Shown here: positions 8,854 to 18,648 of the stretch, piece after piece | Position numbering within the stretch: position 1 is the first letter of the stretch | Layout of the letters: each line of letters opens with the position of its first letter | Assembly: GCA_903933715.1 (NCBI GenBank) | Contig: CAIZLD010000045.1 | Span: forward strand, 1 to 64,000 | DNA from: an uncultured Spartobacteria bacterium | GTDB taxonomy: Bacteria > Verrucomicrobiota > Verrucomicrobiia > Chthoniobacterales > Chthoniobacteraceae | Direction: 5' to 3' | DNA: 64,000 nt | The notes under the pieces: generated by a model | What the model was told of the DNA's origin: nothing | Database searches by the model: none | Seen by the model: the letters and a program-made list of their open reading frames with translations, nothing else | Position numbers and translations under genes: made by a program

Positions 8854-9305
8854 GGGAAGAGAGCATACGCCGTTTTACGCCCGATCCCAAGCGCAACTTC
8901 ATTTGCGTCGATCGCATGGAGGAATTTGTTTTTCGCAAAGGCGCAAAGAAGAGGTATACCTTGCTCTCCTTTCCTTTGCGATCTTTGCGTCTTGCGGATC
9001 AACTGTGGTTCAAAGCTGTCAACCCGGTCCCGTGGCACCTCGATTTCCATCGCCCCGTTTTCTCCTTTGCCCGGCAGATCGCCGCGGAGATCAAAAACAA
9101 CTCCGGCTCCCTCGCTGCCTTGCGCATGAACCCCGCTAAGCGATAAACGTCGGTGACGCCCTATCGTGCCTGTTGGGCTTATTGGGCTCTCGCTCCTACC
9201 CGACAGAGTAAATGCGCATGAAAACGCCACGAGATCGGTTTCCTCCGAGAGACTTAACCCCATTTCAGTCCCCAAACTTTGATGTAGACCCTGATTTTGA
9301 AGAGT
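8854..9305. other. Intergenic region between pdxH and tRNA-Gly
   Basis: About 450 bases with no credible gene. Its first part holds the CTTTGCG word-repeat palindrome described separately. The rest (about 9005-9305) contains open frames in several phases but none with codon use or similarity that I trust. Confidence 0.4.
8931..9000. repeat. CTTTGCG word-repeat palindrome
   Basis: Left arm TTTCGCAAAGGCGCAAAG (8931-8948) is answered by a right arm of repeated CTTTGCG words (about 8974-8997). The arms can pair to form a long imperfect hairpin built from one short word. It lies upstream of pdxH and may act as a transcript-end or stability element. The class is seen directly; the function is inferred. 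Confidence 0.55.
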
Positions 9306-9379
9306 TGGAGCGGGTAGCGGGAATCGAACCCGCATAGCCAACTTGGAAGGATGGAGCTTTACCACTAAGCTATACCCGC
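9306..9379 (-). tRNA. tRNA-Gly (anticodon TCC)
   Basis: The minus strand folds as a 74-base cloverleaf including an encoded CCA. Acceptor stem GCGGGTA pairs with TACCCGC, the D-arm is GCTT...AAGC, the anticodon loop CTTCCAA gives anticodon TCC, and the T-arm is GCGGG-TTCGATT-CCCGC with discriminator T. The anticodon stem has one T-T mismatch. Identity follows from the anticodon and the glycine-type discriminator. Confidence 0.95.
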
Positions 9380-9509
9380 TTTTCAAGAATGATCCGTCCC
9401 AATATCGGTTGCACGGTCACTCACGGATCGTAAAATAATTGAAACCGCCGACGGGTGCAAGCGAAGTTTGCGCTGGGATTGCGCCTCGCCTTCCTTTACC
9501 ATTGCCGGC

Positions 9510-10181
9510 ATGCGTATCCTCCCCCGCATCTTCATTGTCGCTGTTTTGCTCGCCGCCCTGTTTCTGCTTATCGAACATGTCAAAAGTTTGCAAAACGCTG
9601 GGGTGGAATCGGCTCAACTCGTCACTTACTATTTCGCCATCCTCGGTCTCGTGGCCGTCACCGCCCTGATTGTTTGCGTGACGATGCTGCCGCTTTTGGG
9701 CGAGTTCGTTGGCAATTTCATGTTCACTCCCAACGAAAAAATCGAGCGCAGCCCCCATGCCGATGCGCTTGCCAAACTCGCCGCAGGTGATTTCGCGGGG
9801 GCCGTCCAGGAATACCACGATGTTTTTGAGGACAACCCGGAGGACACTCACGCCGCGAGCGAGATTGTCCGCCTCTATTGCGATAAATTGGACGATCCGG
9901 AATCCGCGGCCGGCTTCCTGGCTGAAGCGTTGGCGACCCCCGAGCGTTCCCTTGAAGATATCGCCTTTCTTTCCCAACGGATGGTGGACGTTTGCTGGCT
10001 CTATCAGCACGACGCGATTCGTGCGCGCGCCATTCTGATAAAGATCGCCGAGGATATGCCTGAAACCCGGGAGGCAGCCAACGCCCTTCACCGGTTGCAG
10101 GAAATTGATCGCGCGGTGAATGAATCCGCCTATCTGGCGCAGGACGATTCTTCGGCGGCGGCGGGTCCGCAAAATGTTTAA
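9510..10181 (+). CDS. Membrane protein with TPR-like cytoplasmic domain
   Basis: A 223-residue protein from the ATG at 9510 (MRILPRIFIVAVLL). Two hydrophobic helices span about residues 5-22 and 40-65. A soluble helical region with TPR-like periodicity follows (LAAGDFAGAVQEYHDVFEDNPEDTHA). The front end is similar in style to small anchored assembly or scaffold proteins, but no named family is evident. It is followed by the cytidylate-kinase-like gene after about 130 bases. Function unknown. Confidence 0.75.
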   Translation: MRILPRIFIVAVLLAALFLLIEHVKSLQNAGVESAQLVTYYFAILGLVAVTALIVCVTMLPLLGEFVGNFMFTPNEKIERSPHADALAKLAAGDFAGAVQEYHDVFEDNPEDTHAASEIVRLYCDKLDDPESAAGFLAEALATPERSLEDIAFLSQRMVDVCWLYQHDAIRARAILIKIAEDMPETREAANALHRLQEIDRAVNESAYLAQDDSSAAAGPQNV

Positions 10182-10309
10182 TGCGGGGGCGAATGCTCCG
10201 GTCCGGTGGCGGATCGGAAAGGAGGCGCGGCGCGTTTTGATTTGGGAAAAAATCGTCGATTATTAGAAAAAATACTGGGATTTCCCGTGTGGAGGAGAAT
10301 AATTAAGCT

Positions 10310-11014
10310 ATGAGTGATTCTCAGCGTGATCCCTTGGCGGGATGTCTGGCTTACCTCGAAGCCCACCGCAGTTTTGCAGCCAAAAAAGATCGCAAACCGC
10401 TTCCTTTTATAACGCTTTCCCGGGAAGCCGGGGCCGGAGCGGTGACCATCGGCGAACGGACGGCGGAGCTTCTCAATCAAGACCGCAACGAAGCCAGCGG
10501 CCCGCCCTGGACGGTTTTTGACAAGAACCTGGTCGAGCGCGTCATGGAAGATCACCAGCTCCCGTCGGCGCTCAAGCGATTTCTGCCCGAGGATGTGCTC
10601 CCGGGGGTGACCAGCGCGGTGGAGGAGATGCTGGGGCTCCATCCCTCGGCCTGGACATTGGCCGAGCACACCACGGAGACCATTCTGCGGCTGGCCAATC
10701 TGGGGAACGTGATTCTGATTGGGCGCGGATCGAGCTTCATCACTGCAAAAATGAAACCGGCCGTGCATATCCGGTTGGTGGCTCCGCTGGAGAATCGGCT
10801 CCACCGGCTGTCGCAATTTCACCAACTCACGCTGCACGAAGCGACTCAATTTGCCAAAAAAGCCGACCAGGGGCGGAGGCGTTACGTCAAACGTTATTTT
10901 GGGGGCGCGATCGACGATCCGCTCCATTACACGGCGACGATCAATACCGGCCAGTTAAGCGCCGAAGCGGTTGCCCGCCTCATTGCCGAGGCGGTTCGCC
11001 AGACCGCCGGGTAG
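10310..11014 (+). CDS. Cytidylate kinase-like family protein
   Basis: A 234-residue protein of the cytidylate-kinase-like family (distinct from Cmk). The segment [24 protein letters not shown] occupies the place of the P-loop but reads EAGAGAVTI rather than a strict GxxxxGK[ST]. [11 protein letters not shown] and [15 protein letters not shown] follow the core fold of this family. The activity and substrate of such proteins are not settled; nucleotide or other small-molecule phosphorylation is assumed. The start is supported by GGAGGAGA about 12 bases upstream. It lies upstream of sucCD but is separated by about 155 bases. Confidence 0.75.
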   Translation: MSDSQRDPLAGCLAYLEAHRSFAAKKDRKPLPFITLSREAGAGAVTIGERTAELLNQDRNEASGPPWTVFDKNLVERVMEDHQLPSALKRFLPEDVLPGVTSAVEEMLGLHPSAWTLAEHTTETILRLANLGNVILIGRGSSFITAKMKPAVHIRLVAPLENRLHRLSQFHQLTLHEATQFAKKADQGRRRYVKRYFGGAIDDPLHYTATINTGQLSAEAVARLIAEAVRQTAG

Positions 11015-11168
11015 CCTTTTTTCGATCTGCCCGGTTATTGTTATTTTCTTTCCCGTTCGGAGCGAATTCTTGCTTCAATCGGCAAAGGCGCGTAGACCGT
11101 TATGGTGCTCATCGCAGCGGGATCTCCCCCTTGGGTGCCCGGCTGAATCGGCTCTTCATTATTTCTCT

Positions 11169-12503
11169 ATGAACATTCACGAATATCAGGCGCGGGATTT
11201 GTTCGAAAAGTTTGGCGTCGCATCGCCACGTGGCAAAATGGCAGGCACCCCTCGGGACGCGGAAATCGCGGCCCAGGAGCTTGGAACCGAAAAAATCGTC
11301 GTCAAAGCGCAAATCCATGCGGGCGGTCGAGGCAAGGGAACTTTCACCAACGGTTTCAAAGGGGGGGTTCACACGGCCACCAAGCCGGAGGAGGTCCGCG
11401 AGCTGGCCGCCAAAATGATCGGGCAGACGCTCGTCACCCATCAGACCGGCCCGGCCGGGCGTGAGGTTCACAAAGTGTATGTCGTCGAGGCGGCTGAGAT
11501 CGCCAAAGAGCTCTACCTGGCCATTCTGCTGGACCGGGCGACCGCCGCGCCGGTTGTCATCGCCAGCACCCAGGGCGGCATGGACATCGAAGCGGTTGCC
11601 GCGCAGACCCCCGAACGGATCTTCCGCGAACCGGTTCACCCGTTGCTCGGGCTGCAACCTTACCAAGCCCGCAAGCTGGCTTTGGCGCTCGGCCTTCACG
11701 GCCCGCAATCCACCCAGGCCGCCAAATTGATCCTGGCCCTTTATAAGCTGTTCATCAGCTGCGACTGTTCGCTGGTCGAAATCAACCCGCTCGTCGTCAC
11801 CAAGGCGGGCGACGTCCTCGCGCTCGACGCCAAGTTCAACTTCGACGACAACGCCCTTTACCGGCATCCGGAGATCGTCGCCCTGCGCGACTTCACCGAG
11901 GAAGACCCACGCGAAGTGGAAGCCTCCAAATATTGCCTCAACTATATCGGGCTCGACGGCAACATCGCCTGCCTGGTCAACGGGGCGGGGCTGGCGATGG
12001 CCACCATGGACATCATCAAGCATTGCGGTGGCGAACCGGCCAACTTCCTCGATGTCGGCGGCAGCGCCACCAAGGAGCAGGTCGCGGCGGCTTTCAAGAT
12101 CATCCTCTCCGATAAAAAGGTGAAAGGGATTCTGGTCAATATTTTCGGCGGCATCATGCGCTGCGACATCATCGCCGAGGGGATTCTCGCGGCGGTGCAG
12201 GAGACGCAACTCCCGGTTCCGCTGGTCGTTCGGCTGGAAGGGTCCAACGCCGATATTGGCAAAAAAATCATCCGTGACAGCGGGCTGGCCGTGATCAGCG
12301 CCGACTCCCTTGTCGATGGAGCGGCAAAAATTGTCGCCGTTGTTAAAGAAGCAGCCGCCACCGAAGCAGCCGCCGCCGCGGAAGCAGCCATGGCCGTGGC
12401 CGTGGCCGCCGCCAAAGCCGCCACCGAAGCCGCAGCGGCCGCCGCACAGGCAGCCGCTTCCCTACCCTTGAAATCCAAAGGCACCCAACCCGCCGCTCTT
12501 TGA
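11169..12503 (+). CDS. sucC: Succinyl-CoA synthetase beta subunit, alanine-rich tail
   Basis: ADP/GDP-forming succinate-CoA ligase beta subunit (TCA cycle; substrate-level phosphorylation with SucD). The start is ATG at 11169 ([17 protein letters not shown]), the standard N-terminus. The ATP-grasp domain ([16 protein letters not shown]) and the C-terminal CoA-ligase domain ([15 protein letters not shown]) are intact. Normal members end soon after KIVAVVKE, at about 390 residues; this one has 444. The extra ~50 residues are almost all Ala with Glu/Lys and end [13 protein letters not shown]. The extension is seen directly; its role is unknown. The stop lies 3 bases before sucD. Confidence 0.96.
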   Translation: MNIHEYQARDLFEKFGVASPRGKMAGTPRDAEIAAQELGTEKIVVKAQIHAGGRGKGTFTNGFKGGVHTATKPEEVRELAAKMIGQTLVTHQTGPAGREVHKVYVVEAAEIAKELYLAILLDRATAAPVVIASTQGGMDIEAVAAQTPERIFREPVHPLLGLQPYQARKLALALGLHGPQSTQAAKLILALYKLFISCDCSLVEINPLVVTKAGDVLALDAKFNFDDNALYRHPEIVALRDFTEEDPREVEASKYCLNYIGLDGNIACLVNGAGLAMATMDIIKHCGGEPANFLDVGGSATKEQVAAAFKIILSDKKVKGILVNIFGGIMRCDIIAEGILAAVQETQLPVPLVVRLEGSNADIGKKIIRDSGLAVISADSLVDGAAKIVAVVKEAAATEAAAAAEAAMAVAVAAAKAATEAAAAAAQAAASLPLKSKGTQPAAL

Positions 12504-12506
12504 ACT

Positions 12507-13412
12507 ATGGCTATTCTTGTTACTCCTGAAACCCGCGTCCTCATCCAGGGCATCACCGGCGGCTTCGGCTCCCGGCACGCCCAACTCTCGCTCGACTACG
12601 GCACGAAAATCGTTGCCGGCGTCACCCCCGGCAAAGGGGGGCAGATTTTCGAGCGCGTTGTGCCGATCTTTGACACCGTAGCCCAGGCTGCCAAAGAAAC
12701 CGGCGCCACCGTCTCCGCCATCTTCGTCCCGCCGCCGTTCGCGGCCGACTCGATTTTGGAAGCGGTCGACGCCGGGCTGGACCTCGTCATCTGCATCACC
12801 GAAGGGATCCCCGTGGCCGACATGGTCCGCGTCAAGGCCGCCATGCGCGGGAGCAAAACCCGGCTCATCGGCCCGAACTGCCCCGGGATCGTCTGCCCCG
12901 GAGAAGGCAAAGACTCGCACGGCGGGTGCCGCATCGGCATCGCTCCCGGATACATCAACCATAAGGGTCACGTCGGGGTCGTTTCCCGCAGCGGAACCTT
13001 GACCTATGAAGCCGTTTGGCAATTGACCACCCGGGGTCTGGGCCAGAGCACCACCGTGGGCATTGGCGGCGATCCGGTCAACGGAACCTCGCATCTCGAC
13101 GTCATCAAAATGTTCAATGACGATCCCGAAACCGAGGCGATCATCATGATCGGCGAAATCGGCGGCACGGCGGAAGAAGAAGCCGCCGCGTGGATCAAGG
13201 AAAATTGCAAAAAGCCGGTCGCCGGGTTCATCGCCGGAGCCACCGCTCCCGCAGGACGCCGCATGGGTCACGCCGGGGCCATTGTCTCGGGGGGCAAAGG
13301 GACCGCGGCCGCCAAGATCGCGGCGTTCCGCGATGCGGGGATTGCCGTGGCGGAAACGCCGTCAGTGATGGCCGACACCCTCATCCGGCACATCAAGGAA
13401 TTGGGCAAGTAA
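12507..13412 (+). CDS. sucD: Succinyl-CoA synthetase alpha subunit
   Basis: A 301-residue alpha subunit, normal length. The N-terminal CoA-binding Rossmann domain ([15 protein letters not shown]) and the ligase domain are present, and the phosphorylated active-site His lies in [20 protein letters not shown] follows the sucC stop by three bases, so the two subunits are translationally coupled and form the heteromeric enzyme. A rho-independent terminator follows at 13438-13478. Confidence 0.97.
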   Translation: MAILVTPETRVLIQGITGGFGSRHAQLSLDYGTKIVAGVTPGKGGQIFERVVPIFDTVAQAAKETGATVSAIFVPPPFAADSILEAVDAGLDLVICITEGIPVADMVRVKAAMRGSKTRLIGPNCPGIVCPGEGKDSHGGCRIGIAPGYINHKGHVGVVSRSGTLTYEAVWQLTTRGLGQSTTVGIGGDPVNGTSHLDVIKMFNDDPETEAIIMIGEIGGTAEEEAAAWIKENCKKPVAGFIAGATAPAGRRMGHAGAIVSGGKGTAAAKIAAFRDAGIAVAETPSVMADTLIRHIKELGK

Positions 13413-13437
13413 GGGTTTTCTTCCAGTAAGTTTGGAT

Positions 13438-13478
13438 AAGGGGGCTCGGTGAATATCGCCGCGCCCCCTTTTTTTTTG
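13438..13478 (+). terminator. Rho-independent terminator after sucD
   Basis: AGGGGGC pairs with GCCCCCT around a ~17-base loop, followed by a run of nine T, 25 bases after the sucD stop. A classical intrinsic terminator closing the sucCD transcript. Confidence 0.85.
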
Positions 13479-13521
13479 TTTCGAAGAGATAGAAGCCGGA
13501 GCTTGCGGAAATGTTTTGCGA

Positions 13522-13609
13522 GAAACCGCCAGCGTCTCATGAAGCGTGTTGGCGGTTTCCCCATGAAATGGGAGCCGTTTTCGCTAGTAGGCAAGATTTT
13601 CCTTGCCAG
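13522..13609 (+). promoter_or_regulatory. Hairpins upstream of the PEP-CTERM gene
   Basis: Two inverted repeats precede the PEP-CTERM gene. GAAACCGCCA...TGGCGGTTTC (13522-13559) extends inward with partial GCG pairing, and GGCAAG...CTTGCC lies at about 13592-13609. They could be an untranslated leader structure or a terminator-like element. No named riboswitch is recognised. Confidence 0.35.
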
Positions 13610-13698
13610 GAAAAAGCGGATGTGCGCACTATTACTTACCATGTGGGTTGGCATACGCAAAATTACCCACTCAAAAAATTCCTCGGCAATACCTTAAC

Positions 13699-14520
13699 AT
13701 GAAAAAAATAATCCTTTCTGCCTGTTTTGTCTCCGCGATTACATTCCCTGCTTTTGCCGGGACGAATGATTTTACCAACGGTGGATTTGAAAATGGAACC
13801 CTGTCTGGTTGGACCTTGAATTCCGGGGTTTGGAATTCCAGCGGCGCAGAAACCTTGAATAACTCGTATCAGGGCGATTCAGCCGTGATTACTGACGCCA
13901 GCGCAAAGGACGCGAACACAAATGGCAATCTTTTTGAAGTTCTCCAAGGAAGTAACTCGTTGCGTTTGAACAACGCGGCTAATGGTTACCATTTCTCCCG
14001 GTTGACTCAAACGGTGACCGACTACACCGGGGCTGATCTCTATTTCGGATTTGCCGCGGTATTGGAAAACCCGGCAAACCCGCATACCGAAGCTCAAACT
14101 CCGAAGTTCGACTTCACACTCATGAACGTCACAACGGGTGAGACGCTTTATAGAGTCCAGTTCGATTCCCGCAATGCTTCATCCCAAGGTATTACTTGGA
14201 ATGCTGGGAAAACAACCAGCAATGGCCCCAGCACCTGGATGTATTCCAACTGGAACGTCGTTCATGTGGATACAAGCAAACTGACAGGTAATACTCTGGG
14301 ACTCATTGTAACGGCTTACGATTGCGGACTTGGTGGACATGGCGGCTATGCCTATGTGGATTCCTTCCAACCCACTGCACCCACTCCAAATGAAGGAGTT
14401 ATCGTCAATAATATTGACGCCATTAATCTGACGCAAGTTCCCGAACCTAGTTCATTTGTTCTGGCTGGCTTGGGAATAGCTTCTTTGGCGTTGCTGCGTC
14501 GCAATTCTGGTAGAAAATGA
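13699..14520 (+). CDS. PEP-CTERM sorting-domain protein
   Basis: A 273-residue exported protein. The start is ATG at 13699 (MKKIILSACFVSAITFPAFAG), a clear signal peptide. The body is β-rich (NGGFENGTLSGWTLNSG), like carbohydrate-binding or jelly-roll domains. It ends with VPEPSSFVLAGLGIASLALLRRN: the VPEP motif, one hydrophobic helix and a basic tail, which is the PEP-CTERM signal processed by exosortase. Such proteins are usually displayed or released with exopolysaccharide. No exosortase is in this window. Ligand unknown. Confidence 0.9.
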   Translation: MKKIILSACFVSAITFPAFAGTNDFTNGGFENGTLSGWTLNSGVWNSSGAETLNNSYQGDSAVITDASAKDANTNGNLFEVLQGSNSLRLNNAANGYHFSRLTQTVTDYTGADLYFGFAAVLENPANPHTEAQTPKFDFTLMNVTTGETLYRVQFDSRNASSQGITWNAGKTTSNGPSTWMYSNWNVVHVDTSKLTGNTLGLIVTAYDCGLGGHGGYAYVDSFQPTAPTPNEGVIVNNIDAINLTQVPEPSSFVLAGLGIASLALLRRNSGRK

Positions 14521-14561
14521 TGGTTATGAGGCGCGCTTGTTGAAACTCGAAAGCGTTGAAG

Positions 14562-14662
14562 TTTTAACAGGATTGTCAGGATTAAGGAGATTGCCAGGAT
14601 GGGAGGGCAAAGAACTGGCGAAATCCCGCTAATCTTTGGAAATCCTGTGAATCCTGTTGAAA
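14562..14662. repeat. CAGGATT word-repeat palindrome
   Basis: TTAACAGGATTGTCAGGATT (about 14563-14582) is answered by AATCTTTGGAAATCCTGTG and AATCCTGTTGAAA at about 14631-14662. A short word (CAGGATT) is repeated on both arms of an imperfect palindrome. It follows the PEP-CTERM gene and ends 6 bases before palindromic element copy A. Confidence 0.6.
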
Positions 14663-14668
14663 ATGCTC

Positions 14669-14935
14669 TAAGCTGAATCGACATTCAAAAGCCGCCGCAA
14701 CCCGAAGGGTTGCCAGCAAATAGCCGGTGGTTGAGCGGAGCGACACCACCGGTTCAATGCAAAACCGCGACTCACCCCCAAAGGGGTGGCAGAGACCATC
14801 GCCTCGTTTTCTGTCCCCCCCCTTTGGGGTGAATTCTTTCAAACACCTCATCCGGTGGTGTCGCTAACGCTCAACCACCGGCTATGGGCTTCAAATCCCT
14901 TGGGTTTGGCTCAATCTGAATGTCGATTCAGCTTA
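14669..14935. repeat. Palindromic element family 1, copy A
   Basis: About 267 bases with perfectly inverted ends; GCTCTAAGCTGAATCG and on to ACATTCA (14665-14687) is matched exactly, inverted, at 14917-14939. The interior has nested inverted stems built on GCCGGTGGTTGAGC/ACACCACCGG and CACCCC/GGGGTG. TA flanks both ends. It sits between the convergent PEP-CTERM and ilvB genes. Same orientation as copy B, opposite to C and D. Confidence 0.9.
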
Positions 14936-14988
14936 GAGCAACTGCCAAAAGAATTTTCCGGATAAAGATGCGAGCGCCACGGGCTCCC

Positions 14989-16803
14989 CTAAAGCGCGGT
15001 GGGCAACTGCGCCCCTTGTTGGGCGGTCAATTTTGAGTTGCTCTGGTCGATGATGACATCTTTGTAGCTCATGCCGCCGGGGATCATCGGCAGGACGTGC
15101 TCGGTGTAAGGCACCATGACGTCCAACACATACGCTTCCTTGGAGTCGAGCATCCGCCCGATGGCGGCTTTGAGGTCTTTCTTTTCCAATACGCGCTCGC
15201 ACTTCACCCCGAAGCCGCGGCAGATGTCAACGTAGTTGGGGTAAATGCGATCCAGGTCTTTCGGGTCGCCCAGGAAGGTGTGGGCGCGGTTGCTCCCGTA
15301 TTTGAGGTCTTCCCATTGGACGACCATCCCCAAATATTGGTTGTTGAGGATGATCGCCTTGGCGGCAATCCCCTCGATGTGGGCCATGGCCAGTTCCTGC
15401 ACGTTCATGAGGAACGAGCCGTCGCCGTCGATGTCCACCACTTGCATGTCGGGCCGGGCGACTTTGGCTCCGATGGCGGCCGGATAGCCAAATCCCATGG
15501 TGCCCAGGCCAGCGGAGGTGAGGAAGGTGCGCGGTTTCCGGAATTGGTAGAATTGCCCGGTCCACATCTGATGCTGGCCGACGCCGGTGGTGATGATCGC
15601 TTCCCCGTGGGTCATCTCGCATAAAAGCGAAATGACATATTGCTGCTGGATGACCTCATCGGTGTCGCGGAACGCCAGCGGGTATTGTTTTTTCCAGGCG
15701 GCGATTTTCGCATACCAGGCCGGGAAGGCGTTGAACTCACAGGGAACTCGCCGGGCTCCATCGGCTTCGAGCATGGCGTTGAGCCGGGTGAGCGCGTCTT
15801 TGAGATCGCTCTGGATCGGAAGTTGGACCGGCTTGTTTTTGTTGAGCTCGGAGGCGTCAATGTCGATGTGGACGATGGTCGCCCGCTCGCAAAAACGTTC
15901 CACTTTGCTCGTCACCCGGTCGTCGAACCGGACGCCGATGGCGAGCAGCAAATCGGATTCGTTGACGGCGTTGTTAGCGTAGACGGTGCCGTGCATCCCG
16001 AGCCATTTAAGAGCCAGCGGATGGTCTTCAGGGAAGCCGCCCACGCCCATCAAAGTCGTGGCGACCGGGATGCCGGTGCGCTCGACAAATTCGAGGAGTT
16101 CGGCGGAAGCTTCGCCGGAGATAATCCCGCCGCCGCAGTAGATCATCGGCTGTTTGGCGCTCTTGAGCAGCTCGAGGAGCTGGCGCAACTGGGCGTCCTC
16201 CGCCGTGGGATGCGGGTTGTAGCCGGGCAGGTTGACGGTTTCGGGGAACACCGGGACGGCCTTGGCCTCCTGGATGTTCTTGGGCATGTCGATGAGGACC
16301 GGCCCGGGCCGCCCGGTCTGGGCGATGTAGAACGCCTCTTTGACGACGCGGGGGATATCGGCGATATCCAGGACCAGGTAGTTGTGTTTAACCACCGGGA
16401 GGGTCATCCCGAACATGTCGGTTTCCTGGAACGCTCCTTTGCCAATGAGCGGGCTGGCGACCTGGCCGGTGATGGCGATCAGCGGGACGGAGTCGAGGTA
16501 GGCGTCGGCGATGCCGGTGATGAGGTTCGTGCCGCCGGGGCCGGAAGTGGCCATGACGACCCCCGCCCGTCCGGTGACTCGCGCATAACCTTCGGCCGCG
16601 AACGCCCCGCCTTGCTCGTGCCGGGGCAGGAGGGTGCGGATTTGGGTGCTGCGGGTGAGCGCCTGGTGGATCGGCATGCTGGCCCCGCCGGGGTAGGCGA
16701 AAATGGTGTCCACCCCTTCGCGTTCAAGGCATTTAACAAGGATCTCCGCGCCCGTCATGAGTTGCGGTTCGGGAGTGGAGGAAGAGGCGGTCGGCGTGGT
16801 CAT
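14989..16803 (-). CDS. ilvB: Acetolactate synthase, large catalytic subunit
   Basis: A 604-residue ThDP enzyme that condenses two pyruvates, or pyruvate and 2-oxobutyrate, in branched-chain amino acid synthesis. The catalytic Glu is in [31 protein letters not shown], the QETD.FGM segment, and the ThDP/Mg motif GDGSFLMN...N near residues 450-485 are present. The N-terminus has a short Ser/Thr/Pro-rich leader before [17 protein letters not shown], so ATG codons at either Met could start. It lies 97 bases downstream of gspE on the same strand. The regulatory small subunit (ilvN) is not adjacent, which is unusual. Confidence 0.95.
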   Translation of the reverse strand: MTTPTASSSTPEPQLMTGAEILVKCLEREGVDTIFAYPGGASMPIHQALTRSTQIRTLLPRHEQGGAFAAEGYARVTGRAGVVMATSGPGGTNLITGIADAYLDSVPLIAITGQVASPLIGKGAFQETDMFGMTLPVVKHNYLVLDIADIPRVVKEAFYIAQTGRPGPVLIDMPKNIQEAKAVPVFPETVNLPGYNPHPTAEDAQLRQLLELLKSAKQPMIYCGGGIISGEASAELLEFVERTGIPVATTLMGVGGFPEDHPLALKWLGMHGTVYANNAVNESDLLLAIGVRFDDRVTSKVERFCERATIVHIDIDASELNKNKPVQLPIQSDLKDALTRLNAMLEADGARRVPCEFNAFPAWYAKIAAWKKQYPLAFRDTDEVIQQQYVISLLCEMTHGEAIITTGVGQHQMWTGQFYQFRKPRTFLTSAGLGTMGFGYPAAIGAKVARPDMQVVDIDGDGSFLMNVQELAMAHIEGIAAKAIILNNQYLGMVVQWEDLKYGSNRAHTFLGDPKDLDRIYPNYVDICRGFGVKCERVLEKKDLKAAIGRMLDSKEAYVLDVMVPYTEHVLPMIPGGMSYKDVIIDQSNSKLTAQQGAQLPTAL

Positions 16804-16900
16804 AAAGAGGCCTAATCTTAAAGAGCAAACCGCCGCCGATCAAGAGCGGGTTTCCGAGGATAAGTCCCATCACTCCGATTGGCCCCATTCATGGCAGGCT

Positions 16901-18616
16901 TTAATCGGTCTCGGCCATCAGCTCATCGCTTTGCGTGACGCGCAGGACTTCTTCCACGGTGGTCTGCCCCAGCAAGACCCGCCTCCAGCCGTCCTGCCGT
17001 AACGTTTCCATGCCGTCGAGAGTGGCGCGGGCCTTGAGTTGCGCGCCGGGGGCTTTCTCCACGATGAGACTGCGTAACCCCTGGCTCACGGCGCAAAATT
17101 CATAGATGGCGGTGCGCCCCCGGTAGCCGGTTTGACGGCAGCTTTCGCACCCTTTCCCGCGCCGGAAGGGGCGGCCTTCGGGAATGGGGCACCCGATTTC
17201 CCGCAAATAACCTTCCGGGTAATGCGCTTCCTCGGCGCAGTCGGGGCAGATGGTGCGCACCAAACGCTGGGCGATGAAGGCCCGGACGACCGAGGCGACC
17301 AGGAACGGCTCGATTTCCATATCGAGGAGCCGCGTGATGCCGCCGACGGCGTCGTTGGTGTGGAGCGTGGAGAAAACCAAATGGCCGGTCATGGCGGCCC
17401 GGATGGCGATCTCGGCGGTCTCGACGTCCCGGATTTCCCCGACCATGACGACGTTGGGGTCTTGCCGCAGAATGGCACGCAGGCCGCTGGCAAAGGTGAG
17501 CCCGATTTCCGGCTTCACGTCGATTTGCGAGACGCCCGGGAGCCGGTATTCGACCGGTTCCTCGATGGTCACGATCCGCCGTTCGATGGAGTTGATGCTG
17601 GAGAGAAACGAATAGAGGGAGGTCGATTTGCCTGACCCGGTGGGGCCGGTGACGAGAATGATCCCGTTGGGTTCGCGTAAGAGATGGCGGACGAGGTCGG
17701 CCTGTTGCTGGCTCAGGTCGAGCCGCTCAAAGCCGAAGCTGCGGGTCTCATCCCGGTTGAGCAGACGCAGCGAAATGCTTTCGCCGGTGACGGTCGGGAT
17801 CGTCGAGACGCGCACATCAATGGCGGCCCCGGTGTGCTGCAAATTGATGCGGCCATCCTGCGGAAGCCGTTTTTCGGCAATGTCCATGTGGGCCATCACC
17901 TTGAGCCGCGAAATGATGGCGCTTTGGAGGACGCGCAACTGCGGCGGGACGGCGACTTCGTGGAGGATGCCGTCGATGCGGTAGCGGATGCGCAGGTCGT
18001 TTTCCAACGGCTCGACGTGGATGTCGGTGGCCCGCTCAAAGAGGGCTTCGCGGATGATCTGGTTGACGAATTTGACGACGGAGGCTTCCGGATCGTCGGC
18101 ATCGGCATTCAAATCGGTGGCGGCGTCTTCGGGCGAAAGGGTGTCGAGCGAACGGGTGTTTTGGAGGAGTTCCTCGAACGTCTCGGCTCCGACGCCGTAG
18201 GCGGTCTTGATGGCCCGCAGGAGCTGGGTTCGCGGCACGAGCACCCATTCGATTTTTTTGCCCGGGAGAAGCTGCCCCGCCAGTTGCCGGGCGAGGGAAT
18301 TGAACGCGTCGTAGGTGCCCAGGCGGAGGTTTTCCTCGTTCACGGCCAGCGGCAGGATGTGGTGTTTAAAAACAAACCGGCTGGGCAGCGCGGAAAGGGC
18401 GGAGCGGTCAAACCGGGAGAGGTTCAGCGTCTCGACCGGGGTGCCAAAAAGCGCCCCGAGCTGTTCGGTGAAGCGGAGTTCATCGACTTTGCCGGAGTTA
18501 AGAACCTCGATGGTCCAGGAGCCCCCGGCGGTGCGGAGATCGGCGAGCGATTGGGCGGTTTCGAGGTCTTCGACGCCGCTCTCGAGCAGGACGTTCAAAA
18601 GGGTTTTGCGTGGCAT
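16901..18616 (-). CDS. gspE: Type II secretion ATPase GspE
   Basis: The cytoplasmic motor ATPase of the type II secretion / type IV pilus superfamily. From ATG at 18616 (MPRKTLLNVLLESG) it has 571 residues; a GTG at 18640 is an alternative start. The N-terminal GspE/PilB domain is followed by DIHVEPLENDLRIRYRIDG, Walker A GPTGSGKST, Walker B-like DPNVVMVGEIRD, the GHLVFSTLHTND His-box, and a tetracysteine zinc motif (CPDC...CESC) typical of GspE. It follows gspD on the same strand (32 bases), while the pseudopilins run divergently. Confidence 0.95.
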   Translation of the reverse strand: MPRKTLLNVLLESGVEDLETAQSLADLRTAGGSWTIEVLNSGKVDELRFTEQLGALFGTPVETLNLSRFDRSALSALPSRFVFKHHILPLAVNEENLRLGTYDAFNSLARQLAGQLLPGKKIEWVLVPRTQLLRAIKTAYGVGAETFEELLQNTRSLDTLSPEDAATDLNADADDPEASVVKFVNQIIREALFERATDIHVEPLENDLRIRYRIDGILHEVAVPPQLRVLQSAIISRLKVMAHMDIAEKRLPQDGRINLQHTGAAIDVRVSTIPTVTGESISLRLLNRDETRSFGFERLDLSQQQADLVRHLLREPNGIILVTGPTGSGKSTSLYSFLSSINSIERRIVTIEEPVEYRLPGVSQIDVKPEIGLTFASGLRAILRQDPNVVMVGEIRDVETAEIAIRAAMTGHLVFSTLHTNDAVGGITRLLDMEIEPFLVASVVRAFIAQRLVRTICPDCAEEAHYPEGYLREIGCPIPEGRPFRRGKGCESCRQTGYRGRTAIYEFCAVSQGLRSLIVEKAPGAQLKARATLDGMETLRQDGWRRVLLGQTTVEEVLRVTQSDELMAETD

Positions 18617-18648
18617 GAGTAAAAAGGGCGGGGAGCCCACCCCATCGG

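Noticed and set aside
8176-9129. Open frame of 317 codons opposite pdxH
   Set aside because: It overlaps the intact pdxH and runs through the word-repeat palindrome; no similarity recognised.
10971-11168. Upstream extension of the sucC frame
   Set aside because: The standard SucC N-terminus (MNIHEYQA) starts at 11169; the extension overlaps the end of the kinase-like gene.
15640-16815. Open frame of 391 codons opposite ilvB
   Set aside because: Shadow of ilvB; Gly/Asp/Val/Phe-rich, no domain.
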